Positions 20,663 to 36,879 of a DNA stretch of 51,102 nucleotides are shown piece by piece. Numbering within the stretch: the first letter of the stretch is position 1; every line of letters starts with the position of its first letter. Position numbers and translations under genes: made by a program. Below the pieces are notes generated by a model that made no database searches, was not told the DNA's origin, and worked only from the letters and a program-made list of their open reading frames with translations. The DNA comes from Volvariella volvacea V23 (Eukaryota > Basidiomycota > Agaricomycetes > Agaricales > Pluteaceae): positions 1,866,422 through 1,917,523 of the forward strand of contig KB722736.1 of the NCBI GenBank assembly GCA_000349905.1. The letters run 5' to 3'.

Positions 20663-21281
20663 AGTAGTAGAAGTGATTGGGTTCTTTTCTAGGGGCTTGA
20701 CTTCGCTCTTATACCATGCACAGTATTATACCAAGTGCCCAACATTTCAGAAGTCTACTCAGTGAACTTTGGCTCGCCGAGAGTAATGCTAGAGGAGGTG
20801 ATGTGGCCTATGCATAATCTGCAGGCTTGTAGCTGAGGTTATCCTGCAAGTGATTAAACCATCACTAAGCCAGAGTGCTTACTGAGTTGAGGAACCGCTG
20901 CCCAAGTTGAGCCTCATCCTAGCTGGGTGTTGTTGACAACAGGGCCGGGTGATGACGCGTCGATAGAAGCCTGTCAAACATACATCCAAGTATGCTTATA
21001 TGGCAAGTGTCGCCTGATTTTAATCAGCTCCGATGTTGAAGGGAATTAATGCTGACTAGTGTGTAGAAAAATAAAGGGACGGCCTAACGTACTTGACCTC
21101 GGCGCTAATGAGTTGGAATTCACTAGCAGACATGCAAACCCTCAAGAAATGGTACCCGAGAACCACGGACAGAATGGCGCCACGTTCACTGACCCATGAG
21201 GCAACGACGATTGGTGGTTATAGTATAGATCAGCTACGTATGCTTAGTGCCTGAACAGGCGCAATCCTAAATCTTCGCAAT
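20663..21281. other. Intergenic region upstream of SDR A
   Basis: No gene seen. Contains the TATA-like sequence near 20708 and the conserved block at 20944-20960. Confidence 0.5.
20944..20960 (-). promoter_or_regulatory. Conserved upstream block of SDR A
   Basis: GCCGGGTGATGACGCGT, about 280 nt before the start codon; close matches lie upstream of B (22982) and C (24988). Could be a regulatory site or simply duplicated sequence. Confidence 0.4.
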
Positions 21282-22668
21282 TCATGCCCATGCACCTTCC
21301 TTGACCGCCAGTCTCACTTCATCCCTCAAACTCTACAACACTGTCAACTTCTTCGTTTTAACAAATTCTACACCTAGTTTCTTCAACTTCTCCGGGATAA
21401 CATAAGCATTTCCTGAGAATATATGAAGGACCGCTGGGAGTGTGATTGTTCCAGGTCGATATATACAGGTATGGGTTATGAGTTATACAAAGGATCGGAA
21501 AGAATGGACACAAAACTTACGCTCAGGGAGAGTCTGGGCTAATGGACTGGTAAGCGAGATAGGCTGTGATCCGGGCGTTGATACTAGCCCAAGCTCATAA
21601 AGCACCTAGAGAGGAGCAGTTAGACATCCAGCATAGAAAACTGGGCTGTAGAACAGTCAGCTCACATTTCCTATCTCGTCTTGAATCTGTTTCACGCTAG
21701 GTGAGGTTTCGAATTCATCACCAGCAAAATCTAGTGTAGTATCCGTTATCGCAATTCCCCTCCATTCTGAAGACGGTAGAGCTCACATAACCCTTGTACT
21801 CCTGTTCCAGCGGTCCCATCGAGGGCACCTCTAATCATAGCAATCATGGAGTTGGCTACATCCTTAACATGGATGGTCGAGAATTGGTTAAGACCTCGTC
21901 CAAGAGTAACGGCATGGCCAGCGACCTTGGCAAAGTTGAAGGAGGGCCGGAGGGCGGCTGTAATTTTTTGAACTCCTGTATACAGACATATCCGCACTGT
22001 TACTTTACTTCCAGCAGAGATCAGGCACATACCATTTCCAATACCATAGACCCAGCTATGGAATAAGATCATGGTCTTTATCGGGCTCTCTTTGCGTTCC
22101 CCGATAGCAATGATCTCCTTGTTTATTCCGACCACTATATTACCCTCAGGGACGTCATTTGGGCTGAACGTAGTATCGACGTATTTTGCTGCTGCAGCGT
22201 AGTCCGGAATGCGTTCACCCATAGAACGATCGTTGAAATGACCATATCCCGAGACGTGGATATAGAGGGGTGGATTTCCTGGGCGTTGCTTGGAGACTTC
22301 TTCTAGGCCAGCCAGCGCCGCTGTGATCAGGTGCCAACGACGTGAAACGTTAGTTCAGAGTCAAAGCATGGAGGGTATTGTGTTCACTTACCCCGCATAC
22401 TTGGCTCGTGGTACCCAATGGCAGTAGAGATGACGATATCCGACTTGGAGGCGTGCTCACGGATAAGGGCATCATCGTCCAAGGTTCCTTCGAGCACGGT
22501 GATATTTGGGTTCAACTGAGCAAGAGCAAGCTTGCGCGCATCAGTCGCGTTTCGAACGAGAGCCGTGACGTGAACATTCGGGTACTGACCCTTGAGGTGA
22601 ACCAAGTACTGAGAGCCAATGTATCCCGTGGCACCAAGGAGGAGCTTGCCAGAGTATGTTGTAGACAT
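21282..22668 (-). CDS. Atypical SDR/NAD(P)-dependent epimerase-like protein B (premature stop)
   Basis: Exons 22392-22668, 22033-22320, 21787-21975, 21666-21730, 21521-21605 and 21282-21433; all introns are GT-AG. The protein begins MSTTYSGKLLLGATGYIG (one residue shorter than A and C there), with a Rossmann motif at residues 12-18. A TAG at 21333-21335 replaces the CAG of A and C, ending the protein at 334 residues instead of 351 and removing the last 17, including the family-conserved KEGAWA end. It may still fold, or it may be decaying. The start was chosen by homology to the neighbours although the frame is open further upstream. TATAATA is about 50 nt upstream (22719-22725). Confidence 0.78.
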
Positions 22669-23241
22669 AGCAGAGGCGTGATAGTGGGTTTGTGCGTCTT
22701 CTGGGAGGCTATCCTCGCTATTATACAACATAGAATTTATTAAACAGTACCGTGCATGGTGTGTTATTCTCAGGTACACAGATTTCTGTGAGAATCTATT
22801 GGGACATACCAGAAGCGACGATATCGGTTGGTGGTTTGTAATGAAATGAATTACAAGCCAGTTGATTAGCAAGACAAGAAACTAGAACCAAGTCCGGTGT
22901 CATCCTGGCAGGGTGCTGCTGGAACGGTGTAGTGGTAACTTGGGCAAGTCTACATCCCGCTCCGCTTCGATTACGACAGGGGCCGAATGATGACACGTTG
23001 GGTTTTGTCAAAGATCTCCAGGAACGGTGTTGCGCTGTAATCGTCTTACTAACGCAAGGGCCGCAGTCAACTCTTTTGAATTTAGACCTAGGCGCAATGT
23101 CTTTAAGAGCTTGCAAGGACGGAAGTGACAAGGAAGGCCACTTGACGTGTTGTATATCCGAAAGCGACAAACATATGCTGGTATGATTAGAATCCGTGAT
23201 ACGGTGTCGATAGGCGAACACGTTGAATATCAGAAAGGACC
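22669..23241. other. Intergenic region upstream of SDR B
   Basis: Holds the TATA-like box (22719-22725) and the conserved block at 22982-23000; no gene recognised. Confidence 0.5.
22982..23000 (-). promoter_or_regulatory. Conserved upstream block of SDR B
   Basis: GCCGAATGATGACACGTTG, with similarity to the C copy extending about 15 bases further left (TCGA..ACGACA). About 314 nt before the start codon. Confidence 0.4.
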
Positions 23242-24638
23242 CTACATCCCCATGGGGTGCGCCCATGCACCCTCATTCACAGCAAGCCCTACCTCGTCCT
23301 TCAAGCTCTGCAGCAACGACAATTTCTTCGTTTCCGTGAACTCTACACCTAGTTGCTTCAATCTTTCCGGGACAGCATACGAATTTCCCGAGAATACGCG
23401 GAAAATCGCTAGGGACACCCAGAAGATGTATCGAACATAGAGAGCTTACGGTAAGGACGATAGCGAAGAAAGGAGTTGGGCACATACGTGGGGGAATGGC
23501 TTGTGCGAGCATAGGTGACGCAGGGTGGGAACCTGGTTGTGTTACTAGTCCTAATTCGCAAAGTGCCTAAGCAATGAATGGGATTAAAGAAAGTCACTAG
23601 GTAATACGTCTATGATAAACTTACATTTCCAATTTCATCCTGGGCTTCCTTCAAAGTAGGTGACGTTTCAAATTCGCTGCCGGCAAAGTCTTATGGTGGT
23701 CAGCTAACATCACCACATAGTCATAACATTGCGGATGAGAATTCACATAATCCCTGAGCGCCCGTACTAGCAGTCCCGTCGAGGGCATCTTTGAGCATAG
23801 CAATCATGGAGGTTGCCACGTCCCTGACGTGAATTGTTGAAGTCTGGTTGAAGCCCCGTCCAAGAGTAACGGCATGGCCTTCCGCCTTGGCGAAGCTGAG
23901 CCACATTCGTAGGGCGAGAGTAATTTTCTGTATGCCTGAAGACACCAATATAATCAGTATTTTAGTCAATACTGAGAACTGGATGCAAAACGCGCATACC
24001 GTCTCCAATACCGTAGATCCAACTGGGGAATATGATCATGGTCTTGACGGGATTCTCCTTACGTTCTCCAGCGGCGATAATTTCCTTATTCAACACAACC
24101 ATGAGATTGTCCTGAGGAACGTCATCAGGGCTATACGAGGTATCGATATATTTCGTGGCGGTAGCGTAGTCTGTAATTGCCTCCCCGTCAGCCTCGTTTG
24201 CTAATTGAGCGTATCCCGACGTATGGATATAGATAGGGGGGTTGCCGGGGCGTTGCTTAGACGCTTCTTCTAGACCGGCCAATGCAGCTGATTTATCAAA
24301 TCGACAATAAAGAGAAAGTTAGTTGATATCCTAGTCCGTGAGAGCTATGTAGACTTACCACGCGTACTTGGCTCATGCTGGCCATTAGCAGCATTCACGA
24401 CGATATCAACCCTGAAAGCTTGCTCGCGAATGATAGCGTCGTTGTCTAGAGACCCCTCAACGATGGTGGTATTCGGGTTCAATTGAAGGATAGCAGCCCT
24501 ACGCTCTTCCGTAGCGTTTCGTGCGATAGCGACGACATGGATGTTTGGAAGCTGTTCCCTGAGCTGAACAAGGAACTGGGAGCCAACATATCCAGTAGCA
24601 CCAAGGAGAAAAAGTTTCCCGGAGTAGGTTGGAGACAT
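23242..24638 (-). CDS. Atypical SDR/NAD(P)-dependent epimerase-like protein C (intact)
   Basis: Six exons: 24359-24638, 24000-24287, 23747-23935, 23625-23689, 23488-23566, 23242-23408 (1068 nt, 355 residues). All five introns are 49-83 nt with GT-AG ends. N-terminal Rossmann fold with GATGYVG at residues 14-20; the usual beta-alpha-beta then runs through VVAIARNA and IVEGSLDN. A later MIIFPSWIYGIG stretch is typical of extended epimerase-type SDRs in basidiomycetes. The tail is extended beyond KEGAWA-type ends to AHPMGM. Probably a soluble NAD(P)-dependent enzyme of unknown substrate; no signal peptide. It is the only member of the tandem trio without a visible defect. TATAAATGG at 24682-24690, about 45 nt upstream. 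Confidence 0.85.
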
Positions 24639-24987
24639 AGTGAGCGGAATTGAGTTGAGGCCAAGATGAGCTCCTTGAGGACCATTTATACTGCACGGTG
24701 TAGTGCAAAGTGACATAATTCTTTGTAGAGAAATGTATGCCCAGGTTGCATGAACTTAGGAGTAATGCCGATAGCCGGAGGGGATATGTGGCCCATAGGA
24801 TCGGCATCGCTGAAATGCGGGTCGCTAGGAGTTGCAAATGAACACACCACACGAAGTTGTAGTACTCGGTGGGACAAGAAACCGGATTTTACGTTCAACG
24901 CCATTCCGGCTTGCTCTGGCTGCATGGTATAAAGCAGAAGTGCATATTGCACACATCATATCAGGCTCGACTTCGAACACGACAAGT

Positions 24988-25006
24988 GCCGGATGATGAC
25001 GCGTTG
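24988..25006 (-). promoter_or_regulatory. Conserved upstream block of SDR C
   Basis: GCCGGATGATGACGCGTTG, about 350 nt before the start codon; see the A and B copies. Confidence 0.4.
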
Positions 25007-26313
25007 TGGCCCCTAAGATTTGCCAGAAGGACGAGCAGATTCCCTGGGAGAATGCCGTCAGATTCCAGGTGTAATCACTTCCAGTACTGTGTAGAATCGC
25101 CGCCGACAGGTACCACGACCAAAGTGGGGCAGGCCATCGACGCGCATCTCAAAGTTGGAGAAACTGAAGTCAAAAAACAAGAGACGGTCGCTGGTGAGCG
25201 ACAAGATTGATAGCAGGTGAGCATATACTCGGTTGGAGTCGCTAGATCCTGAAGCTGTGACAGACATGGGCACATGGAACAGAAAAGCTTCAGACGCGGC
25301 GGTGATGGTGCTTACAAGATGACAATGATGAGGCGGAGGCCGTCGGGCCATTCGCGTGTTGTCACACATTGTCACGCGATCACCCCACCGTGTACCGTGA
25401 CCATCAACCTAGAATGCGCCTCGAATACGAACTGTGGGTCTGATCCCACATTCTTCCACAACACCAACATCATTTCGACGACATCTGTTCCTGTGTCGTA
25501 CTGGGCTCTGCTCATGCTTTACGGCAGACTTCTGCAAGGGTCGGTGGAAGATGGAATGCGTTTCAAAGTGACCCCGGAGTGGCTTTGATATGATGTGGGC
25601 GGCCTCATGACTAGTGAACACGATTGCAGCTCCAATGATTTGATTTCCACGGCCTGTTTCGACCATCCACCACCCACTTGGAGCTACTGCCTCTCTCAAA
25701 CGGCCTATCTCAGGACTTCAAGTCGATAAAATCGATATTTTTATCTCTTGGACTTCGGGTGGGGCTCACACAAGGAGTACTCGACGCGGTTCCAGCTGTC
25801 AACGCAACTTTTGACATTAGAGTGCTTCTTTCGTTGCCATCTACTAGGTGTACCAGTCTTTACGGCAACGTTTGCGACCATCGTTCACCGTCTCCGGCGC
25901 GCATTCGACGACAGTCTAGGGCAGTTCGCGTGGATTGAGCAGCACACTGCTCAACCAAATTACATATTAACGTGTGATGAATGCTGTATAGGATCAGTTT
26001 GGCATCCTTGATACCTCCTCAGTATCCTGAAACACTTCGTCGGCAATGATATACGTGCACTCGGAACTGTCAGACTGGAGCTGATAGGATGTTTTTGATT
26101 GATCCCTACTTGATGACGCCCGCTCAAAGCCTATATCCATTCTCTACACCGCGCCTCAACCACTCTGGATCATTCCTCGTCGACTTCAACAATAAGCTCC
26201 AAACGGTACTTACGATAACGCCAGTTCGCATAGACGTCTGCCGAAGTGGGTAGACCGGGGATCACATATGACTCAAGGCTAGTGAGCGGTTGTTACGGAA
26301 TTGCCTGTGGTAG

Positions 26314-26320
26314 TATAAAG
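26314..26320 (+). promoter_or_regulatory. TATA box of GMC 1
   Basis: TATAAAG 40 nt before the start codon. Confidence 0.5.
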
Positions 26321-26353
26321 ACCGCAAAAAATCTCGCAATCTTTCACCACCAA

Positions 26354-28610
<2,257 letters not shown>

Positions 28611-29475
28611 ATATATTCGTACATATCAACTATAGAGGGATTGATTATATTGTTGCCCATTAATTATCGGCTTAGAGTTGAAATAATGGTTATCTTGATT
28701 ACTTTATTATTGGTCCACTCAACTCTAATGGGGATCAACGAACTTTTGATCCACTCGGAGCGGAAGTAAACCGCGTACCATAAGCCTTTTTGTTGAACTG
28801 TTGCTTTCTACCTCGGAGTTGAATAGTCCGGAATGCACAGTATTGATGCGGATGTGTGGTTATGTTCCGAGGTCAACTTTCGAACGAAAGCCCCTCTTCA
28901 GCTAGAGAGCTAATTATATTAAAGTAGCGAAGGGAATAAGCTTTTAGACACGTTTGGTAGAGTCTCTCCTTTCGGGACACTATATTTGGGCATCTTTCTG
29001 GATGGACTAACTTGTTTGCGACTTACTCTGGTCCAAGGAGACCGAAGATGAACCTCTCAGACCAGAGAGACAAACTTTCTTGACTATAGCAACTGTGTTA
29101 GTTCCATGGGGACTAGGCTCGAAGGAATGCTGTAATGTAAGGTCGTCGTAATGGAGTATACCCCCACTAAAGGCGCCGAAGGCCTTAAGCCCACTTTTTG
29201 TATATGGCAACACCGAGTAGTGGCAACACCGAGTAGAATGATGAAAACGTGGCCGAGCGCCCCTAGTGGGTCTGTCGTGCCGAGCGAAACGGATGAAGCA
29301 AGCCGTGGCATAGCTGTACATCTCGACTGTTCAGTTGGTTTCAACATGAGATTGAAAAGTCGTATAAATGCATATATCTACTAGAAGGTGAGCATCCTAA
29401 CTCACTCTATTATCCACCTTTAGATTATCATCCCCATCTTTTTTTTTCTAACTTAAAGCAATCTAACACAAACAT
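28611..29475. other. Intergenic region between GMC 1 and GMC 2
   Basis: No gene seen. Holds a small 16-bp tandem duplication (GGCAACACCGAGTAGT, 29204-29236) and a TATAAAT at 29363, 113 nt before the next start codon. Confidence 0.5.
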
Positions 29476-31747
<2,272 letters not shown>

Positions 31748-33040
31748 AAAATTCCTGGCGTATTATTATTGCCAGGATACATGTAATGTAGATTTATTTA
31801 TCCTGTATCAATACCAATAGACTGGCTAGATTTCTACGCTCACTATTGAAATATAGAACCATAATTATTGTCCTTATACAATGGTCAGATTTGAGGTACT
31901 GGACTGACTAATTGTTTCTTCCATCTGATCGAAAAGCCTCAAATAATCTAGACGATGAGGTCAAACCTGTATCTTTCGGGGTTCCCGGACCTCGGATATT
32001 TCTTTGTGCGGTAGTAATACTGGGAGTTCTGGTAGTCGAGATCGCACGGCACAAAGCCATTGGCGACAGCAGATCTCCATGATTATTCCCGCATAACTTC
32101 AGAACCTTACAAATCACGGAGAAATACATACAGGAGGCCCCTCGAGCATCTTGGTACTCACCAATAACGCCAGAGGCCAGCCGGCATAATGTCATCACCA
32201 AATGCATACGGGTTAGCTCGTCCATTTCTTCTCAGTGCCCTTCTTCTGCCATTTGGACGATGCAGTCTATGGTTCAACTTGAATCGCCCATACCTGGTTG
32301 TGATCATGATCAATGATTGGAGGATGCTTCGGCTAATGCCGAACCCTGGTCCACCTACCTACATGAGGTTTGATGCGGACACCCAATCTCTGTTTCCCGA
32401 GTGCATGGTGCTAAGTTTTGTAAGGACGGCAGTAAATCGCCACGGTATCCTGGTCAGCCTAACATCGGACGAATAGGACTGCTATTCGGAACTTCAAAGC
32501 AATGCGCAGAGTGATGGTGTGTTGAAGCAATCCCTAAATTATCCAGAACTGGTTAATTAAACATTTTGGAGCAGCTCGAACTCATCTGAACTGATGGCTA
32601 CCCCATTTAAGAATTGATCGCAACATCACAGAAATGCGCTTTTTGTAATCTAGTAGGATACTCGTCAGGGAACTCCTTGAAAAATATCGCATCAGAGGTG
32701 TGTAAGCTTACTGAGCAATGAGGACGGTATAGTACGAATACGCTACTCACTCAGATGCTCCATTCAGGTTTACTCTGTGTAGCAAGACTTCTTGTGTTCC
32801 GTTTCACTCTCTCTGCAACCTCGCACTATGATGTGGATGAACGGTTCTAGTTCAAGTCCTGGTGGGTACTTCCAAACCCCGATAGCCGGACAACGAGGAG
32901 GCTCCATCTCGTAGCCGGGCTGTGGTGCAGTATAAAGACTGGCTGGGATCCACTCAAATCCAAGACTACACTTACACTGTCTTACTCTCCAGCAAACTAA
33001 TAACAAGAAGCTACCAAATCACTCTCATCACGCATAGAAA
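31748..33040. other. Intergenic region between GMC 2 and GMC 3
   Basis: No convincing coding sequence; one open stretch (32189-32476) lacks family features. TATAAAG at 32931 is 110 nt before GMC 3. Confidence 0.45.
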
Positions 33041-35314
33041 ATGGCATCCTTTAAGGCTCTCTATAAATTCGTCGTCGCTTCGATCCTCATTTCACCCGCA
33101 TATTCTGCCCTATATACAAACCCGAGTCAACTGCCCAGCACAACATTTGACTACGTTGTCGTTGGAGGTATGAAGCAGCCTTGCTTTGGACTTCGTCTCG
33201 CTTAAAATGTAACCCGGCTTGTAGGTGGTATCGGTGGAAGTGTAGTGGCTGCTCGTCTTTCCGAGAACCCCGACCACCAAGTACTGCTTCTAGAGGCTGG
33301 CGGCTCGTAAGTGGTTGAGTTGAATACCACCAATATTTCACTCCAATATGCTTTCAGGGATGAGGGCGTCACAGTCATTTCTACTCCATTGCTCGGCCCC
33401 TCAATGTCACCATGTCAGTGGTTAATACCTCTCTCTTGGATTTTGCGCTGATTTCAGTTTAGTTTCCCCATTTGATTGGAACTATACCACGATTGCTCAG
33501 CCCGGGTTGAATGGACGGTCTATTCCTTACCCCCGAGGCTTTGTTCTCGGTGGCAGCAGCTCAATTAGTATGTCTGGATTTCCACCAGAGCTGATGCCCC
33601 TCTCACTGCGTGAACAGACTCCATGGTCCACACACAAGGAACCATTGAAGACTTTGACAGGTACGCGGAGATATCTGGCGATGAGGGCTGGAGTTGGGAT
33701 GCCCTACTGCCCTACCTCCTTAAGGTAATTCTTATGCCACGATGCGTTCTACATCGCTGAGATACTGACTTGACTGTAGAGCGAAGAATATGTCCCTCCT
33801 GTAGATGGTCACGATACAACGAATCAGATCGACCCCGCAGTTCACGGAACAAATGGTCCGCTTCTGCTGACTGTTGCGAATGCACCGACACCTCTTGACC
33901 AAAGGGTGCTCGATACTCTCGAAGAACTTCCAGAAGAATTCCCATTCAACTTGGACATGAACAACGGGTTCAACCTTGGTATGGGTTGGACACAATCGAC
34001 AACTGGAGGCGGCCGAAGAGTTAGCTCCTCTGTGGCTTATATCCACCCCAACTTGGATAGGCCTAACCTCCATGTACTTGTCAATTCACAAGTGACCAAC
34101 CTACTTCGCACTGGTACTAGGAATGGTCGTCCAGTATTTGGTAGTGTGCAATTCCAACAAAGCCGATCTGGTATGTTGATGTTGTTATGCTGCCAACTAA
34201 TAGTCATATTGACCCATCACAGCCCGGGTGGTTACTGTCCATGCGACACGAGAAATTGTTCTTTCAGCTGGATCAATCGGAACGCCTACTATCCTCCAGC
34301 TATCCGGCATCGGTGATGGGAACGAGCTCAGACGTTTAGGAATCCGCACAATAATTGATTTGCCTGACGTTGGAAAGAACATGTCAGACCACACGCTCCT
34401 GATACCTTCTTACCGCACACAAGGACCGAGTACAGATGATTTATATCGCAACTTGACCGCCCGGGAAGCCGAGATTGAACAGTGGAGGGTATCGCAGAGT
34501 GGACCTCTCTCAGCTACTATCACCAACCAGCTTGGATTCTTCCGCATACCCGAGGGCCATCCCATCTTCGACACCGTCTCAGACCCAGCTTCCGGCCCCA
34601 ACTCTCCTCATTACGAGCTCATTTTCTGTGTAAGCGTGATACAGTTTATGTGCCGTATACTCTCTCATGGCTTCTTCCCTGTAGAATATGTACTTTGGGG
34701 CAGACCGACCTGCGACTGGAGACTTCATGACCGTCCTTACTGCCCTCATTTCACCCGCTGCCCGTCAGTATTCCATTCCCCTCATAAACCACATTGAATC
34801 CCAACGCACAGAGTTTAGGTGGATACACCCGTCTGGCATCACGCGACCCCTTTGCCCACCCAATCATCCACCCCAACCTCGTCGGCACCGAATTCGACCT
34901 GGTCACCCTCCGTGAAGCCATGAAAGCGCTCCAAAGATTCCTCGCTGCCTCCGCATGGCAGGACTTCGTCACCGAGCCTCTCGGCCCTCTCGCTGACGCC
35001 GTCGATGACGACTCCATCGACGAGTACATCAGGAACACAGCCGCGACAGTCTTCCACCCTGTAGGAACGGCCAGCATGTCCCCCGTTGGCGCAAGCTGGG
35101 GCGTGGTTGATCCCGATCTCAAGGTCAAGGGTGCTGAGGGTCTGCGCATCGTCGATGCATCTGTCTTGGTGAGCTTTTTATTTGGATTTTACTGTGCCCA
35201 TCACAGGACTGAGAGGTTTTCTTTCACTAGCCGATTGTGCCTAGTGCTCATACCCAAGCGCCGGTTTATGTTGTTGCTGAAAGAGCTGCAGACCTTATCA
35301 AGGCCTCGGCGTAG
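33041..35314 (+). CDS. Secreted GMC oxidoreductase 3 (aryl-alcohol-oxidase-like)
   Basis: Ten exons: 33041-33167, 33225-33306, 33358-33413, 33463-33567, 33618-33724, 33780-34170, 34223-34629, 34685-34763, 34819-35168, 35231-35314; 595 residues. Signal peptide ending near SPAYS, FAD motif VVGGGIGG, signature GFVLGGSSS, second signature near [16 protein letters not shown]. Catalytic His residues lie in VFHPVGTASM and PSAHTQAP, as in gene 1. Exon 8 is 6 nt shorter than in the other copies. Two AG acceptors lie close together before exon 4; TTTAG at 33462 keeps the frame. Closest visible relatives are genes 1 and 2, implying tandem duplication. Confidence 0.93.
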
Positions 35315-35510
35315 AGCTTTAATTCTCCCCCTAGACTCTATATCTTTGGTTGTTGTATAGCTATTCACTAAATAATAAAGAATATAAAGTGATCATTTCC
35401 ACGCGTCTCCCAGGTCATGAGCCATCAATGACATGAACGTACAACGGATCAAACAAAAGTATCAATTCCGAGAACTACTTGATACAAGTTCAATTTTAAA
35501 TACTGCTTAT

Positions 35511-36879
35511 TTAGAAGGTCAAGGTCTGGCCGGTTTGGCTGACAATCTGAGACCTGACACTGCCGGTAGCGATGAGGCTGTAAGGATAAGGAGCAGCTGT
35601 GAATGTGCCGAGTGGAGCGGTATTCTCAACACCGCCAAAGTCGTTGCCGCGAGCGACGGCGTAACCGGTGCTGGTGGAGTAGAGAGGCTTCTTGGTGGCG
35701 TTGAAGACGTTGTTCTCGACGAGGAGTTGAGCACCTGTAGTATGATTACCGAGTCATGACCTCAATGTTTAGCGTGGATATCTGGGATGACGTACCGACG
35801 CGGGTGTTAATGCCGTCACCAACACCGTCAAAGACGTTGTTGTAGATGTGGCCAGTACCGAAGCGGAAGGAGGGTGTGCGAGAGTTGATGTTGCTCCAGT
35901 AGTTGTAGGCGTATGTGACGGTTATTGCACGGTCCTCGGAACCGTTGCTGTCGGAGTGGCCAACGAGAGACCCCTTCCAGTGGTCATATAGCCTGCTGTA
36001 GGAGACAGTCACCTCGGTGCAACCGTGGGTGATATCAAGCAAGCCATCGTAGCTGCAAAGGAAGGTCAGTAACGGCTTGTATGTGTGCTCAGGAAGCGAC
36101 TGACTAGTCCTATTATTTAAGATTGAATTGTCAGCTGTGATCTGTGATAAGGGGCATTTAGTCTCACCTTGTTATGATCCCGGTCGCTGGAAAGGTCAAC
36201 GTGATCAACCCAGACGTGGTGAGCCTCTTGAACACCAATGGCATCACCAACATCAGCGATAACCTTGGAGATCTTGACGTTTCGGATGATGACGTTGCTC
36301 TCCCTGTATACTCGAAGGCCGACGCCGACAAGAGCTATTGAGTGGCATGAATCAGTGTACTTTCTTTCAGGTCCTTTATGAATTGCTTACAGGAGCCCCT
36401 CAAACCAATAACGGAAGTGTTTGATCCAACACGAACTACTGCGCTACCGGTGATAGTTCCTAAAATGGCGCCCAATTTAGTATCTTAGTCTATGGTCTAT
36501 GTGTATGGTTATACGCACCGGAGATGACAACGATCTTCTTAGCGGTGCCAGTGACTGCAGAAGTGAGGGCTTCGAGGGTAGAGACCGTGGTGACAGGTCC
36601 TCCGGAGCCTCCAGTTGTACTAAGGGAGTCGTTGTCGGTACTCATGACTTGAGCTTCCACTCGTCGACTTACCCTCCGTTCAAGGTGGCATAGCCGAGGT
36701 CAGGGACGTCATTATAGGAAGCGCGCTTAGAGAGCTGATGCTCATGCGCCTCAAGTGGGAAAGCCTACGTTCGACATGAAAGTCGTTAGCGACTTCGGAA
36801 TTTCGAGAAAGTCAGAGAATGGGCTCACCGAAACGAGGCGGAGAGCAGCGAATGCGAGGAAGGAGATGAGCCACTTCAT
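35511..36879 (-). CDS. Secreted pectate lyase, polysaccharide lyase family 1
   Basis: Cleaves polygalacturonate by calcium-dependent beta-elimination outside the cell. Exons: 36829-36879, 36673-36764, 36519-36619, 36391-36459, 36168-36334, a 5-nt microexon 36105-36109, 35796-36052, 35511-35734; 966 nt, 321 residues. Signal peptide MKWLISFLAFAALRLVSA, then a dibasic KR that may be a propeptide site. PL1 landmarks: WVDHVDLSSDRDH, the calcium-site stretch KDYYDGL that only the microexon restores, DHWKGSLVGHSD, and the catalytic-Arg RTPSFRFG followed by HIYNN. Convergent with GMC 3, 196 nt apart. TATAAAAG (36960-36967) is 81 nt upstream. Confidence 0.93.
36105..36109 (-). other. 5-nt microexon (GACTA) of the pectate lyase gene
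   Basis: Flanked by an acceptor (ATAG, 36110-36113) and a donor (GTCAGT, 36104-36099), it divides a 115-nt interval into introns of 58 and 52 nt. Each intron has a CTGAC branch-type sequence. Joining it supplies Asp-Tyr and restores the frame between HNK and YDG. Confidence 0.8.

Larger units (their letters stand above)
24639..26353. other. Intergenic region between SDR C and GMC 1 (divergent)
   Basis: Contains promoters of both divergent genes, the conserved SDR block at 24988-25006 and TATAAAG at 26314-26320. Short open stretches in 25270-25700 have no family features and look fortuitous. Confidence 0.5.

Noticed and set aside
25274..25699. Open frames on both strands between SDR C and GMC 1
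   Set aside because: No recognisable motifs, no splice context, and mutual overlap on opposite strands; treated as chance.
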